The notes beneath the pieces were generated by a model. It did not search any database and was not told the origin of the DNA. It worked only from the letters and a program-made list of their open reading frames with translations. Positions 10,898 through 21,182 of a stretch of 64,000 nucleotides of DNA are shown here, piece by piece. The DNA is from Vibrio ostreicida (GTDB taxonomy: Bacteria > Pseudomonadota > Gammaproteobacteria > Enterobacterales > Vibrionaceae): assembly GCF_013074385.2 (NCBI RefSeq), contig NZ_JABEYA020000002.1, positions 310,001 through 374,000 on the forward strand, read 5' to 3'. Within the stretch, counting starts at the first letter, position 1; each line of letters opens with the position of its first letter. The position numbers were made by a program, and so were the translations under genes.

Positions 10898-11362
10898 TTA
10901 GCTTGGCTGGTACCCAGTATCTTCATCGGTTGGGTTTTCTGCGGCCGTTCTGGCTAAGTCGTCACACATTTCGTTTTCTCTGTGTCCAGCGTGACCTTTT
11001 ACCCAGCGCCAGTCGATTTGATGGCGTAGCGCTTCTTCATCAAGGGCTTTCCAAAGATCAGCGTTCTTGACTGGCTTTTTATCTGATGTCTTCCAGTCGC
11101 GCTTTTTCCAGTTATGAATCCATTGAGTAATGCCTTGTCGAACATATTGGCTATCGGTTGTGAGAATGACCTCACAGGGTTGAGTGAGGGTTTGCAGAGC
11201 CACAATGGTCGCCATCATCTCCATGCGATTGTTGGTGGTCAGGGCATAGCCCTTTGACAGTGTCTTTTCTACCTGTTTGTAGCGTAAGACGATGCCATAG
11301 CCGCCAGGCCCCGGATTGCCTAAGCAAGAACCATCTGTGAAAATTTCCACCTGTTTGGTCAT
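10898..11362 (-). CDS. rnhA: Ribonuclease HI
   Basis: Degrades RNA in RNA:DNA hybrids. The 154 residues have the standard length and carry the catalytic carboxylates: Asp10 in [15 protein letters not shown], Glu in NNRMEMMA, Asp in TTDSQYV and the terminal Asp in ENEMCDDLA. It is divergent from dnaQ with 56 bp between start codons, the same arrangement as in E. coli, where the two promoters overlap. Confidence 0.98.
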   Translation of the reverse strand: MTKQVEIFTDGSCLGNPGPGGYGIVLRYKQVEKTLSKGYALTTNNRMEMMATIVALQTLTQPCEVILTTDSQYVRQGITQWIHNWKKRDWKTSDKKPVKNADLWKALDEEALRHQIDWRWVKGHAGHRENEMCDDLARTAAENPTDEDTGYQPS

Positions 11363-11418
11363 GATTTGATACTATTGGGTTAAGCATATTATTGACATAG
11401 TCTGACACACAATTTGTT

Positions 11419-12162
11419 ATGAATACCAGCAACAATTCTAATCAAAATCGTATCGTTGTTCTCGATACTGAAACCACGGGTATGAACCTGGAAGGTGGGC
11501 CGCATTATCAGGGGCATCGGATCATAGAAATCGGTGCTGTTGAAATCATTGATCGTAAGCTGACCGGTCGGCATTTTCACGTCTACATTAAGCCGGATAG
11601 ACAGATCCAGTTAGAAGCGATAGAAGTTCATGGTATTACGGATGAATTCTTAGTCGACAAGCCTGATTATAAAACAGTGCATGATGAATTCTTAGCGTTT
11701 ATCAAGGGGGCTGAGCTTGTCGCTCACAATGCCTCGTTTGATACTGGCTTCATGGACCATGAGTTTGCGATGCTGGATCCGAGTATCGGTAAGACAGAGC
11801 ATTATTGTAAGGTCACCGATACCCTTGCCATGGCGAAGAAAATCTTCCCAGGCAAGCGCAACAACTTGGATGTCTTGTGTGATCGCTATGGTATAGATAA
11901 TTCTCACCGTACGCTCCACGGGGCTTTACTCGATGCTGAAATTTTAGCTGACGTCTACCTTCTCATGACGGGCGGACAAACGTCACTTCAGTTTCATGCT
12001 GGTCGAGCCGAGGGAAGTGATTTGGGGGGAGAAATGATTAAACGTGCGGCTGGTGGTCGAAAAGCGCTAAAGGTTATCCATGCAACGGCCGATGAACTAG
12101 AAGCACATCAAAGTCGATTGGATCTGGTTGCGAAGAGCGGTAGTTGTCTCTGGCGTCAGTAG
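11419..12162 (+). CDS. dnaQ: DNA polymerase III epsilon subunit (proofreading exonuclease)
   Basis: 3'-5' exonuclease of the DEDDh family that proofreads for DnaE. Exo I is VVLDTETTGMN, Exo II HNASFDTGFMDHEF and Exo III HRTLHGALLDAEI. The 247-residue length is normal and the C-terminal tail that binds alpha is present. The TIGR03503-type gene begins 8 bp after the stop, so the two are probably co-transcribed. Confidence 0.97.
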   Translation: MNTSNNSNQNRIVVLDTETTGMNLEGGPHYQGHRIIEIGAVEIIDRKLTGRHFHVYIKPDRQIQLEAIEVHGITDEFLVDKPDYKTVHDEFLAFIKGAELVAHNASFDTGFMDHEFAMLDPSIGKTEHYCKVTDTLAMAKKIFPGKRNNLDVLCDRYGIDNSHRTLHGALLDAEILADVYLLMTGGQTSLQFHAGRAEGSDLGGEMIKRAAGGRKALKVIHATADELEAHQSRLDLVAKSGSCLWRQ

Positions 12163-12170
12163 GAGGAGGA

Positions 12171-13418
12171 ATGTTGAAGATTTGGTTTGCCCTATTGGGT
12201 CTGTTCGTCAGTACGTTTGGGTATGCTGAGGAATCTTCAATGTCGTTACTCGACAACCGTTTCCGCGTCGACCCGACGATCAAACAAATTACGTTTGTCA
12301 TTTATCGGGCAGAGCGTTCCAAGCCAGTGGTATTGGTTCGTCCTGACGGTAAAAAATATTATGCTTGGCGAAGCCCAGATAACGTTCGTTGGTATCAAGA
12401 ACCAGCAATGGATATCATATCAATCGAAAAGCCAATGCCAGGCCCATGGCAAGCGATAGGTAAAATCACGCCCAAAAATAAGATTACTTTGATCTCCCAT
12501 CTTGAGTTGACTACTGACAAGATGCCCAATCGGTTATTTCAAGGAGAGTCGATTAAATTCACCGCTCGCCTCAGCGCTGATGGAAAGCCGCTGGTGCTGA
12601 GAGACTTTCTTGACCGTGTAAACTTGATGGTGACCTTTACTAAATATATTGAAAATGAAGACACCTTGATCCGAGAGGCGAAACCAATACCTTTTAAAAT
12701 CGGTGAGTTTGCCGACGATGGCACAGGATTGGATGAAGTTGCGGGTGATGGCGTTTTTACCGTTTCTTTAAATATTTCCCCTGAACCGGGTAAATATCGG
12801 GTGAGAGTGACCACGGGCAATGGGGTGTTTTTGAGAGCACAAGAACAAGAAGTGCTTGTCTATCCAACGCCAGTTCAAGCCACATTTATTCAAAGCAGAG
12901 AAGAAAGTATCGCTCATAAGATTGTCATTTCTGGTGAGAAAGGCATGATCATGCCCGGTACGTTGGCGGCACAAATTGAACATCAGTCACCTGATGACAG
13001 CGACTTTAAGGTGTCTGGCAGCGCAGAGGAAGACCAAGAGAAAATGGAACTCGAGATCCCTTACAACGATACTCTCGGCAACTACCTTTGGCAAGGTAAG
13101 GTCTTCGCGACTGAAATGGGGTCAGGCCGAGCGCTGGCCTTCTCGCTAAAGCCACGTGGTTACAGTGTGCTTAAGGAAATAGATTTCGCAGAAACCCGCA
13201 GGTTGCAGGAGGAAGAACGAAAGCTGCAACAAAGAGAGATGGAAAAAATGCGTCTTATTCAGGTAAGGGAAGACAAACGCACCAGAAGTATCATTCTGAT
13301 TGCAGCAGGTAACGTGGTGATGGTGATACTGGGGCTAGTGGCTTGGTTTATCAGGCGCAAGCTGAGAGCGACAAAAGAAATGCTTCCCGAAATGCAGCTC
13401 GATATGCCGAAGAAATAG
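12171..13418 (+). CDS. TIGR03503-type membrane-anchored protein of unknown function
   Basis: I match this to the TIGR03503 family from memory of its position next to dnaQ in marine gamma-proteobacteria; its function is not known. The start at 12171 has a very strong AGGAGGAGG ribosome site. Residues 1-19 form a signal peptide ending FGYA. A large extracytoplasmic region of beta-rich character follows, then a charged coiled-coil-like stretch (about 340-370), one transmembrane segment (about 373-394) and a short basic cytoplasmic tail. Confidence 0.78.
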   Translation: MLKIWFALLGLFVSTFGYAEESSMSLLDNRFRVDPTIKQITFVIYRAERSKPVVLVRPDGKKYYAWRSPDNVRWYQEPAMDIISIEKPMPGPWQAIGKITPKNKITLISHLELTTDKMPNRLFQGESIKFTARLSADGKPLVLRDFLDRVNLMVTFTKYIENEDTLIREAKPIPFKIGEFADDGTGLDEVAGDGVFTVSLNISPEPGKYRVRVTTGNGVFLRAQEQEVLVYPTPVQATFIQSREESIAHKIVISGEKGMIMPGTLAAQIEHQSPDDSDFKVSGSAEEDQEKMELEIPYNDTLGNYLWQGKVFATEMGSGRALAFSLKPRGYSVLKEIDFAETRRLQEEERKLQQREMEKMRLIQVREDKRTRSIILIAAGNVVMVILGLVAWFIRRKLRATKEMLPEMQLDMPKK

Positions 13419-13506
13419 CTATTACCATGACTTTCTAACGGGTGTCAGGTTTTCGTTTTCCGACGTTGTACCGTGATCTGGGCGAAGACGATATTGAGAG
13501 AGTAAT

Positions 13507-13550
13507 AAAAAACCCCCGATAAAGAGTTTGTTCTTTATCGGGGGTTTTTA
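13507..13550. terminator. Bidirectional rho-independent terminator
   Basis: A perfect 19-bp stem (AAAAACCCCCGATAAAGA and its complement) around a GTTTGT loop, with A-run and T-run flanks. It serves both the dnaQ unit and the convergent fadE. The remaining 13419-13636 gap shows no gene. Confidence 0.92.
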
Positions 13551-13636
13551 TTGACCTTTTGATGTTGCTTAATGTTTTTGTGTTGGCACTTTATCCAGAG
13601 ATGCTCACGGCCATTAAGGGCTGTGAGCGTCATTGT

Positions 13637-16087
13637 TTAGGCGACTTCGTCCATTTGAGTATTGGACTCAAGAGGTTTGGCCGCTAAGTCCTTTGGGTCA
13701 AAGTCATCCACATTGATCACATACAGACGATGAGTTTCTGCATCACGCAGCAACTGAGCATCAGCCGAATCGATAATGCCTTTATCCAAACCGATATCTG
13801 CAATCAAGTCGAGACGCAGGAAGGGGCGTCGCTCGTTAATTGACTTACACACTTTATTAAACACAGGCTCTGCTTCAATAATGATGTGCAACGCTTGTTC
13901 AATTTTTCCGGCTGGATTGTGTTCACTTGCCTCAAAGTATTGGTTGCGACCAATGCGATCGCGCGTCGCTGAGGGGGTTTGAAGAATTTGAGCGACCTGA
14001 CTGTCTATCTTATCACTTGGCGCTTTGCGGATGCGGCCAAATGGCAGCAGAAGCACGCGAAGTGCTTTCCCTAACCATGGGTTAGGGAAATTAGCCAGTA
14101 GCTCATCAATTGCGATCTCTGTTCGTTGAAGGCTATCCTGAAGGCCCCAGTGAACCAAAGGGAGATCGTCGGCAATTCGACCCTCACTTTCATAGCGTTT
14201 GAGAGTCGCCGAGCTCAGGTACAATTGACTGAGAACATCACCTAAACGCGCCGAAATACGTTCTTTACGTTTCAGTGAGCCGCCAAGCACTGCCATAGAA
14301 ACATCGGACAAAAATGCAATATTGGCACTGTAGCGATTGAGCTGCTGGTAGTAACGTGTCGTGGCATCTTTAACAGGGGCTGAAGAAAAACGTCCATCAG
14401 TCAAACCGAGCCATAAACTACGAACCAGGTTACTCATCGTGAACCCAACATGGCCTGCTAATGCGGCATCAAATTTGTCGAGTGCATCGGGTGAATCAGA
14501 ATAAGCCGCGTTCATTTCTTCTAACACAAAAGGATGGCAGCGAATCGCACCTTGTCCATAAATAATCATCGAGCGAGTGAGGATATTTGCGCCTTCAACC
14601 GTGACTGCGATTGGTGCGCCTTGATAGCCACGAGCGAGGAAGTTCTTAGGACCGAGACAAATGCCTTTGCCGCCAACAATGTCCATGGCGTCAATGACGC
14701 TATGCTGCATTCGATGCGTACAATGATATTTGACGATGGCAGAAATAACTGAGGGCTTTTCGCCCATGTCGATTCCCGCGACCGTTAAGTTACTCGCGGC
14801 ATCCATGACGTAGGCATTTCCGCCCAAACGTGCCAGTGGTTCTTCGATGCCTTCCATTAGCCCTATGGGTTGTTTGAATTGGCGACGGATACGTGCGTAA
14901 GCGCCCGTGGCCAAAGCCGCTGTCTTGATCCCACCTGTTGAGTTGGAAGGGAGTGTAATGCCGCGGCCGACTGACAGGCATTCAACCAACATACGCCAAC
15001 CCTGTCCCGCCATTTTCGGACCGCCAATAATGAAATCAAGAGGGACGAACAGGTCTTCACCGCGCGTTGGGCCATTTTGAAAGGGCACGTTCAAAGGAAA
15101 ATGACGAGTCCCGATCTCGACACCTTTTAGATTGGTCGGTATGAGCGCACAAGTGATACCAATTTCTTCTTGTTGACCTAGCAAATTATCTGGGTCACGC
15201 AGTTTAAATGCTAAGCCTAGTACTGTGGCTACGGGCGCTAACGTGATGTAGCGTTTATTCCACGTTAAACGCATACCTAAAATGTCTTTGCCTTTCCACT
15301 TGCCCTTGCAAACGACGCCGTAATCCGGAATAGAACCCGCGTCAGAGCCAGCTTCAGGGCTTGTTAGAGCGAAACAAGGGATTTCTGTACCTTCGGCAAG
15401 GCGAGGTAAGTAGTGGTCTTTTTGCTCGGTGGTGCCATAGTGTTGCAGTAGTTCACCTGGGCCAAGAGAGTTGGGAACCCCGACGGTGGAGGAGAGAACA
15501 CTTGAGACGCCAGTCAGTTTTTGCAGTACCAGAGATTGTGCGTAGGCTGAAAACTCCAGACCTCCGTATTTTTTCTTGATGATCATGGCAAAGAACTTAT
15601 GATCTTTAAGATACTGCCATACTTCCGGAGGCAAATCCGCTAATTCGTGAGTGACTTGATAATCGTTGACCATGGCACAAACGTCATTGACTGGGCCATC
15701 GAGAAAAGCTTGTTCTTCGGTGCTTAACTTTGGATCGTCAATCGCATGCAAGTGGTCCCAGTCAGGTTTGCCCTTAAACAATTCCGCTTCCCACCATACA
15801 GTGCCAGCGTCGAGCGCTTCTTTTTCGGTTTGTGACATTTCAGGAAGAACGGTCTTAAACATGTCCAGTGCTTTTTGGCTGATGAGGGATTGACGAAGAG
15901 AAGGGATCGCCAAAACCGCGCTCGCCGCAATAAACAAAACCCAACTCACGGAGCCAGCGGTGCCGATAAACGACAACATGGCCAAAGTGACGGCTAATAG
16001 TGAGATAGATTTGACCAAGGTCATTCGATGATAGAGGCAGACAGCCAACACAGTGGCGAATCCAAGTACAGAGAGCAAGATATCCAT
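13637..16087 (-). CDS. fadE: Acyl-CoA dehydrogenase
   Basis: FAD-linked first step of fatty-acid beta-oxidation, converting acyl-CoA to trans-2-enoyl-CoA. At 816 residues it matches the large FadE family (E. coli 814), not the short ACADs. Two hydrophobic N-terminal segments (residues 1-65) suggest membrane association. The dehydrogenase core has [15 protein letters not shown] (flavin/substrate loop) and GGKGICLG, and a FadE-specific C-terminal extension follows. A FadR-like operator and promoter lie upstream. It is convergent with the dnaQ unit and divergent from gmhA. Confidence 0.97.
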   Translation of the reverse strand: MDILLSVLGFATVLAVCLYHRMTLVKSISLLAVTLAMLSFIGTAGSVSWVLFIAASAVLAIPSLRQSLISQKALDMFKTVLPEMSQTEKEALDAGTVWWEAELFKGKPDWDHLHAIDDPKLSTEEQAFLDGPVNDVCAMVNDYQVTHELADLPPEVWQYLKDHKFFAMIIKKKYGGLEFSAYAQSLVLQKLTGVSSVLSSTVGVPNSLGPGELLQHYGTTEQKDHYLPRLAEGTEIPCFALTSPEAGSDAGSIPDYGVVCKGKWKGKDILGMRLTWNKRYITLAPVATVLGLAFKLRDPDNLLGQQEEIGITCALIPTNLKGVEIGTRHFPLNVPFQNGPTRGEDLFVPLDFIIGGPKMAGQGWRMLVECLSVGRGITLPSNSTGGIKTAALATGAYARIRRQFKQPIGLMEGIEEPLARLGGNAYVMDAASNLTVAGIDMGEKPSVISAIVKYHCTHRMQHSVIDAMDIVGGKGICLGPKNFLARGYQGAPIAVTVEGANILTRSMIIYGQGAIRCHPFVLEEMNAAYSDSPDALDKFDAALAGHVGFTMSNLVRSLWLGLTDGRFSSAPVKDATTRYYQQLNRYSANIAFLSDVSMAVLGGSLKRKERISARLGDVLSQLYLSSATLKRYESEGRIADDLPLVHWGLQDSLQRTEIAIDELLANFPNPWLGKALRVLLLPFGRIRKAPSDKIDSQVAQILQTPSATRDRIGRNQYFEASEHNPAGKIEQALHIIIEAEPVFNKVCKSINERRPFLRLDLIADIGLDKGIIDSADAQLLRDAETHRLYVINVDDFDPKDLAAKPLESNTQMDEVA

Positions 16088-16141
16088 AGTATAAGTTCCT
16101 TGTCAGCGTTTCGTATTGAGGGTTATACGCTGTTATCTAAA

Positions 16142-16190
16142 TAGAGGTCCAACCAGTTAGAGTGTAATCAATTTATTACAGAAATGTAAA
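16142..16190 (-). promoter_or_regulatory. fadE promoter with FadR-like operator
   Basis: Read on the minus strand, TTTACA (16185-16190) and TACACT (16061-shifted complement at 16161-16166) are 18 bp apart and form a plausible promoter. Directly downstream, 16142-16158 matches the FadR consensus well: the GGTC half and the full AACCAGTT half are present. FadR repression of fadE is established in E. coli, and a site at the transcription start would block initiation. The site is read by eye. The rest of the 308-bp fadE-gmhA gap shows no gene. Confidence 0.6.
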
Positions 16191-16395
16191 ACATAATTTA
16201 GAGTAAAAAGTGATCTTGGTAGAGTCATAGCTCTAAAAAGCTCAAAGAAATGAATTTGTCGATGAAGAAAGGGAATAAAGACGCAATTGTTTGCGGGCAG
16301 CTATCGACAGTCAGGATTGTTTGAGTAAACTCTGACTATAAACGTGGCGGCGGAACACGTCGGCCTTTTGATGGACAATAATTAGAGAAAAATCT

Positions 16396-16974
16396 ATGTA
16401 TCAGGATCTGATTAAAAATGAACTAACCGAAGCGGCGGACGTTTTGAACACATTTCTTAGCGACGAACGCAATATCGCTCAAATTGAAGCGGCGGCGACA
16501 TTGCTTGCGGATTCTTTCAAGCAAGGCGGGAAAGTCTTGTCTTGTGGTAACGGTGGTTCGCACTGTGACGCGATGCATTTTGCTGAAGAGCTGACGGGAC
16601 GTTATCGTGAAAATCGTCCTGGTTTTCCTGGCATCGCTATCTCTGATCCGAGCCACTTGTCTTGCGTAAGCAACGACTTTGGCTATGATCATGTGTTTTC
16701 TCGTTATGTTGAAGCCGTAGGTGCAAAAGGCGATGTTTTATTTGGGCTGTCAACGTCAGGCAATTCTGGCAACATTCTTAAAGCGATTGAAGCGGCCCAA
16801 GCAAAAGGGATGAAGACCATTGCCCTGACAGGTAAAGACGGGGGCAAGATGGCCGGGCTCGCGGATATTGAAATTCGTGTCCCTCATTTTGGTTATGCTG
16901 ACCGAATCCAAGAAATCCATATTAAGATCATTCACATTGTGATTCAGCTGATCGAAAAAGAAATGGAAAAATAA
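16396..16974 (+). CDS. gmhA: Sedoheptulose-7-phosphate isomerase
   Basis: Converts sedoheptulose 7-phosphate to D-glycero-D-manno-heptose 7-phosphate, the first step to ADP-heptose for the LPS inner core. The 192-residue SIS-domain protein shows [32 protein letters not shown] and the C-terminal [15 protein letters not shown] helix. yafJ follows 72 bp downstream, as in E. coli. The pathway partner gmhB is in the same window at 26.3 kb. Confidence 0.97.
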   Translation: MYQDLIKNELTEAADVLNTFLSDERNIAQIEAAATLLADSFKQGGKVLSCGNGGSHCDAMHFAEELTGRYRENRPGFPGIAISDPSHLSCVSNDFGYDHVFSRYVEAVGAKGDVLFGLSTSGNSGNILKAIEAAQAKGMKTIALTGKDGGKMAGLADIEIRVPHFGYADRIQEIHIKIIHIVIQLIEKEMEK

Positions 16975-17046
16975 TTTTTTAAAGTGGTGTAAACAGTATC
17001 AGCGCCGACGTTGATACTGCTGTTGTTTATAGGAGCCTCTTAGGTC

Positions 17047-17892
17047 ATGTGTGAATTGCTCGGAATGAGCGCCAATGTGCCAACGGATATTTGTTTTAGC
17101 TTTACGGGGCTGATGCAGCGTGGTGGTAATACCGGGCCGCATAGCGATGGCTGGGGAATCACTTTTTATGAAGGTAAAGGTTTTCGTAACTTTAAAGATC
17201 CCAAGCCAAGCTGCAATTCAAAAATCGCAGAATTAGTACAAAATTATCCGATTAAAAGTTGTGCGGTGATTAGCCATATAAGACAGGCCAATCGCGGTGA
17301 GGTTAACCTCGAAAATACACACCCTTTTACTCGTGAATTGTGGGGACGTTACTGGACTTTTGCCCACAACGGACAGCTTTGTGATTATCAAGACTTGCAA
17401 ACAGGTCGCCATAGGTCGGTGGGTCAAACAGACAGCGAGCTTTCATTCTGCTGGTTAGTCAAACAGATGGAAGAACGCTACCCCCAACCACCTCAGAACA
17501 TGGTGGAAATGTTCCGTTTTATCGCTGATTGTTGCCAAACACTCAGGCAGAAAGGCATATTTAATATGCTGCTGTCTGATGGCGAATACGTGATGACGTT
17601 CTGCACCAATCATTTATATTGGATCACCCGTCGTGCGCCTTTTGGTAAAGCGTCACTGATTGATGAAGATATGGAGATTAACTTTCAGGAAGAGACCACG
17701 CCCAATGATGTCGTCTCTGTCATTGCAACACAGCCATTGACCGACAACGAAGAATGGCACCGAATGAAGCCCGGTGAGTTTGGTATTTTTCATTTTGGTG
17801 AGTTGATTGATGGCAATGCGGATGAGCTGAAAGACGTTGCTTACGCGCCAAAGAAAGTCAAAAGCCAGGCGCCAACGGGCCCTTTGTCCTAA
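17047..17892 (+). CDS. yafJ: Class II glutamine amidotransferase-like protein (YafJ)
   Basis: N-terminal nucleophile (Ntn) hydrolase fold with the catalytic Cys2 directly after Met1 (MCELLGMSAN), then the conserved GPHSDGWGI and SHIRQANRG blocks and a THPF segment. At 281 residues it contains only the glutaminase domain, with no synthetase partner fused or adjacent, so the acceptor reaction is unknown. It may be co-transcribed with gmhA and ends at a bidirectional terminator facing proS. Confidence 0.9.
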   Translation: MCELLGMSANVPTDICFSFTGLMQRGGNTGPHSDGWGITFYEGKGFRNFKDPKPSCNSKIAELVQNYPIKSCAVISHIRQANRGEVNLENTHPFTRELWGRYWTFAHNGQLCDYQDLQTGRHRSVGQTDSELSFCWLVKQMEERYPQPPQNMVEMFRFIADCCQTLRQKGIFNMLLSDGEYVMTFCTNHLYWITRRAPFGKASLIDEDMEINFQEETTPNDVVSVIATQPLTDNEEWHRMKPGEFGIFHFGELIDGNADELKDVAYAPKKVKSQAPTGPLS

Positions 17893-17906
17893 CGGTGATT
17901 TGCAAT

Positions 17907-17937
17907 AAAAAGGTTGATGAAATGCATCAACCTTTTT
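17907..17937. terminator. Bidirectional terminator between yafJ and proS
   Basis: AAAAAGGTTGATG pairs with CATCAACCTTTTT around an AAATG loop, placed between two convergent genes. Confidence 0.9.
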
Positions 17938-17950
17938 TATTTTTATTGCA

Positions 17951-19666
17951 TTACGCTAGCTGTGCTTTGATATGTTCAAGGATGTCGTTGGTCGCAATGG
18001 CCGTTTTCTCGCCTTCGCGGCGATTCTTATATTCGACGTTGCCTTCTTTCAATGAACGGTCACCAATCACGATAGTGTGTGGGATACCAATGAGCTCGAT
18101 ATCAGAAAACATCACGCCCGGACGTTCTTTACGATCATCGAACAGGACTTCGATACCCAGTGCGGTCAGCTGTGAATACAGTGATTCTGCTGCTTGTTGC
18201 ACCTCTTCTGATTTATGCATGTTCATCGGCACGATAGCGACTTGGAAAGGCGCAAGAGCATCTGGCCATATGATGCCGTATTTGTCGTGGTTCTGCTCAA
18301 TCGCTGCCGCAACCACGCGCGAGACACCGATGCCGTAACAACCCATCTCAAGGATGGCGTTCTTGCCATCTGGGCCTAGGACGCCACAGTTCATTTTTTC
18401 TGAGTAATTGGTCCCCAACTGGAAGATATGACCGACTTCAATACCACGTTTTAGCAGAAGGTGACCGCTGCCACACGGGCTGGGATCCCCTTCGACTACA
18501 TTGCGTAGATCTTCGACTTGGTTGAGCTCAACGTCGCGACCCCAATTGATACCAAAGTAGTGTTGGCCATCAATGTTGGCACCGGCTCCAAAATCACTCA
18601 TTACGGCGACAGAACGGTCTGCGATAAAGGGAACGTTTAAACCCACAGGTCCTAATGAACCGGGACCGGCACCGACCAGGGCACGAATTTCTTCTTCCGT
18701 TGCCATTTCCAACGGCGCAGCGATCTGAGGTAAATTTTCTGCTTTGACTTCATTGAGTTCGTGATCACCACGAATAAGGAGGGCAACGAGCGGTGCATCG
18801 ATGTTGTCTGATGCTTTTACAAACAGCGTTTTGACTGTTTTTTCGATCGCCAATCCATGTTGTTCAACCAGCTCTGCAATGGTTTTTGCATTGGGTGTGT
18901 CGACCAGCGTCATGGTTTGAGTCGCTGAGGCATTTTGCCCAGCAGGAGTAAGCGCTTCTGCCTTTTCGAGGTTTGCTGCGTAATCTGACTGTGATGAGAA
19001 TGCGATCAAATCTTCTCCGCTTTCTGCGAGGACATGAAACTCCTGAGAGCCGCTGCCACCAATCGCTCCACTATCAGCCAGCACCGGACGGTAATCAAGG
19101 CCCATAAGGTCGAACGCCTTACAATAGGCGTCATGCATCGCTTGGTAGGACTTTTCCAGACCGTCTTTGTCAATGTCAAAGCTGTAAGCGTCCATCATCG
19201 AGAATTCACGTGCGCGCATCACTCCAAAACGTGGGCGGCGTTCATCACGGAACTTAGTTTGAATTTGGTACAGATTCAGTGGAAGCTGCTTATACGAGTT
19301 GACTTCGTTACGTACAAGACTCGTGATGACCTCTTCCGCGGTTGGGCTGAGTACAAACGGACGATCATGGCGGTCACTAAGGCGAAGTAATTCGGCTCCC
19401 ATCTTCTCAGAACGACCGGTTTCTTCCCAAAGTTCAAACGGTTGAACCACGGGCATCAAGGTTTCAACGGCACCGGCATTATTGATTTCCTGACGAACGA
19501 TGTTTTCGACTTTACGCAACACGCGTAGACCGGTAGGTAGCCAGGTGTAAAGACCTGAAGCCAGCTTACGGATCATACCCGCACGTAGCATGAGCTGGTG
19601 GCTCATAACTTCGGCGTCGTTTGGAGTCTCCTTCAGGGTAGAAAGAAGATAGTTACTGGTACGCAT
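17951..19666 (-). CDS. proS: Prolyl-tRNA synthetase (bacterial type with editing domain)
   Basis: Charges tRNA-Pro. It is a class II synthetase of 571 residues, the length of bacterial-type ProRS with the INS insertion. Motif 2 is in the [17 protein letters not shown] region and motif 3 in the [13 protein letters not shown] region. The insertion between them (about 225-400) deacylates Ala-tRNA-Pro. A C-terminal anticodon-binding domain ends the protein. trmO lies upstream on the same strand with about 90 bp between. Confidence 0.98.
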   Translation of the reverse strand: MRTSNYLLSTLKETPNDAEVMSHQLMLRAGMIRKLASGLYTWLPTGLRVLRKVENIVRQEINNAGAVETLMPVVQPFELWEETGRSEKMGAELLRLSDRHDRPFVLSPTAEEVITSLVRNEVNSYKQLPLNLYQIQTKFRDERRPRFGVMRAREFSMMDAYSFDIDKDGLEKSYQAMHDAYCKAFDLMGLDYRPVLADSGAIGGSGSQEFHVLAESGEDLIAFSSQSDYAANLEKAEALTPAGQNASATQTMTLVDTPNAKTIAELVEQHGLAIEKTVKTLFVKASDNIDAPLVALLIRGDHELNEVKAENLPQIAAPLEMATEEEIRALVGAGPGSLGPVGLNVPFIADRSVAVMSDFGAGANIDGQHYFGINWGRDVELNQVEDLRNVVEGDPSPCGSGHLLLKRGIEVGHIFQLGTNYSEKMNCGVLGPDGKNAILEMGCYGIGVSRVVAAAIEQNHDKYGIIWPDALAPFQVAIVPMNMHKSEEVQQAAESLYSQLTALGIEVLFDDRKERPGVMFSDIELIGIPHTIVIGDRSLKEGNVEYKNRREGEKTAIATNDILEHIKAQLA

Positions 19667-19756
19667 CTCATTTATCCGTTTTTATGATGTTTTTTAGAAC
19701 CCCTCATCGTGAGGGAATAAAATTCAGCCCACTATAATATCAGCCATTGGCTTTGG

Positions 19757-20452
19757 TCAAAAGGCTTCAATCGCCGTCACCGTCACTAAGTTATCGTTGG
19801 CCGTGAATTTTACGTTCATATCGAACAAATTAACCGCATATTCTTTGTTATCACCTTGGCTTTTTTTGTAGGCGGGGCGTGGATCTTGTGCCAATACTTG
19901 CTCGATAACGGCCTGCTCGTGATCGCCAGAGGGTCTTTTACGGAGAATGTCGAGCGAGGCTGCTGAGAAATGTACGTCCGAGATGGGCGGTTGCTCGCTG
20001 GCGTACCCACCACTTGCGTTATCGATGGCGTCAGAATAGGGAATATAAGGCTTGATATCGATAATGGGCGTATTGTCGACCAAATCAACGTTACCAAGTT
20101 GCAAATAGACATGCCCATTTTCCACATTGACGCCCCTCAGTTCCACGGCTGACATGCCGATACCGTTGGGGCGAAATGTCGCACGAGAAGCAAAAACGCC
20201 AATACGTTGATTACCGCCAAGGCGGGGAGGGCGCACGGTGGGTTTCCAGCCCGCACTGAGGTTTTGGTCAAACATAAACAGCAGCCAAATATGGCTAAAT
20301 TGCTCAATACCTCGCGTCGCTTCAACGCAATTGGCTGGGCCGACAAGTTTTACCCGAGACGTCGCTGTTGGGACCAACCCCGGTTGTCTTGGGACCGCAA
20401 ATTTCTCTTTGTAAGGACTTTCAATGAAGCCAATCGGCTCAACTTGGTACAT
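19757..20452 (-). CDS. trmO: tRNA (adenine(37)-N6)-methyltransferase TrmO
   Basis: Methylates N6 of t6A37 in tRNA-Thr(GGU) using SAM. The 231-residue protein has the TsaA/UPF0066 beta-barrel signature, including FSHIWLLF, RPPRLGGN, GVFASRATFRPNGIGMS and DNTPIIDIKPY. A C-terminal extension after about residue 160 is typical of the gamma-proteobacterial form. It is divergent from the rpmE2-rpmJ2 pair. Confidence 0.93.
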   Translation of the reverse strand: MYQVEPIGFIESPYKEKFAVPRQPGLVPTATSRVKLVGPANCVEATRGIEQFSHIWLLFMFDQNLSAGWKPTVRPPRLGGNQRIGVFASRATFRPNGIGMSAVELRGVNVENGHVYLQLGNVDLVDNTPIIDIKPYIPYSDAIDNASGGYASEQPPISDVHFSAASLDILRKRPSGDHEQAVIEQVLAQDPRPAYKKSQGDNKEYAVNLFDMNVKFTANDNLVTVTAIEAF

Positions 20453-20503
20453 GAATCGGCACTCGCTACTTTCTGGTATTTGGCAAAAATATCACAAAAT
20501 GTC

Positions 20504-20551
20504 TTGCAAAACTTCTTGATAATAGTTATCAAGTATTATGTTATAACATAA
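20504..20551 (+). promoter_or_regulatory. rpmE2-rpmJ2 promoter with Zur-like palindrome
   Basis: A perfect 16-bp palindrome TTATGTTATAACATAA (20536-20551) contains the ATGTTATAACAT core typical of Zur boxes in gamma-proteobacteria. A plausible promoter (TTGCAA 20504-20509, 17-bp spacer, TATCAA 20527-20532) places the start point inside the palindrome. Zur repression of zinc-independent L31/L36 paralogues is established in several bacteria; assignment here is by motif and target gene. Confidence 0.75.
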
Positions 20552-20571
20552 CGTTTATGTATGAGGTTACT

Positions 20572-20832
20572 ATGAAAGCAAACATTCATCCTGAATACCG
20601 TACTGTGGTGTTCCATGATACCGGAGCTGACGCGTATTTCTTGATAGGCTCCACGTTAAAAACCGACCAAACCATTGAATGGAAAGACGGTCAGACGTAC
20701 CCCTATTTCACCGTGGAAGTCTCGTCAAAGTCTCACCCAGTTTACACAGGTAAACAGCGAGTGATTCAAAAAGAAGGACGTGTCGCGAATTTTACCCGAC
20801 GTTTTGGCCTGTTTGGAAAAGGAGAAGAATAA
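20572..20832 (+). CDS. rpmE2: 50S ribosomal protein L31 type B (zinc-independent)
   Basis: Alternative L31 that replaces the zinc-binding form when zinc is scarce, freeing the metal. The 86-residue sequence has no cysteine at all, so it lacks the CxxC zinc ribbon, and it carries the type B pattern [12 protein letters not shown] and [14 protein letters not shown] 20572 is chosen because it has TGAGG at correct spacing; an upstream in-frame ATG at 20557 does not. It overlaps rpmJ2 by 1 bp. Confidence 0.95.
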   Translation: MKANIHPEYRTVVFHDTGADAYFLIGSTLKTDQTIEWKDGQTYPYFTVEVSSKSHPVYTGKQRVIQKEGRVANFTRRFGLFGKGEE

Positions 20833-20957
20833 TGAAAGTAGTTAAGTCGTTAAAAAGTGCGAAGAGTCGACACCCTGACTGTCAAATCGTTAAAAGAAGA
20901 GGCCGTTTGTATGTTATCTGTAAATCGAACCCCAGATTTAAAGCAGTCCAAAAGTGA
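20832..20957 (+). CDS. rpmJ2: 50S ribosomal protein L36 type B
   Basis: A 41-residue protein beginning [17 protein letters not shown] and containing [17 protein letters not shown], the pattern of the YkgO-type L36 paralogue. Its ATG overlaps the rpmE2 stop (TAATG), so the pair is translationally coupled and shares the Zur-like operator. Two in-frame stops end it (TGA then TAA). Confidence 0.95.
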   Translation: MKVVKSLKSAKSRHPDCQIVKRRGRLYVICKSNPRFKAVQK

Positions 20958-21182
20958 TAATAATATCAATTTAATTATGAGTGCGTGTAATCTATAACAC
21001 TGATGATTGTTTCATATCTGGATGATACTGCTGATTTTTTATTTATTTGACGTTGAATATAATGATCTAGATAACATTTTACAACATTTTGGATTTATTG
21101 CTGACCTCTTTGTCTAGTAACCTGCGCGGGTTTGTTGCAGCTCGTCACAAGACGTGCAGGAATTACTTCAAGGAGGAAACAG

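Noticed and set aside
16249..16323. A 24-codon ATG frame upstream of gmhA
   Set aside because: No ribosome site and composition not convincing; unlike the ORF before ptsH it offers no reason to call it coding.
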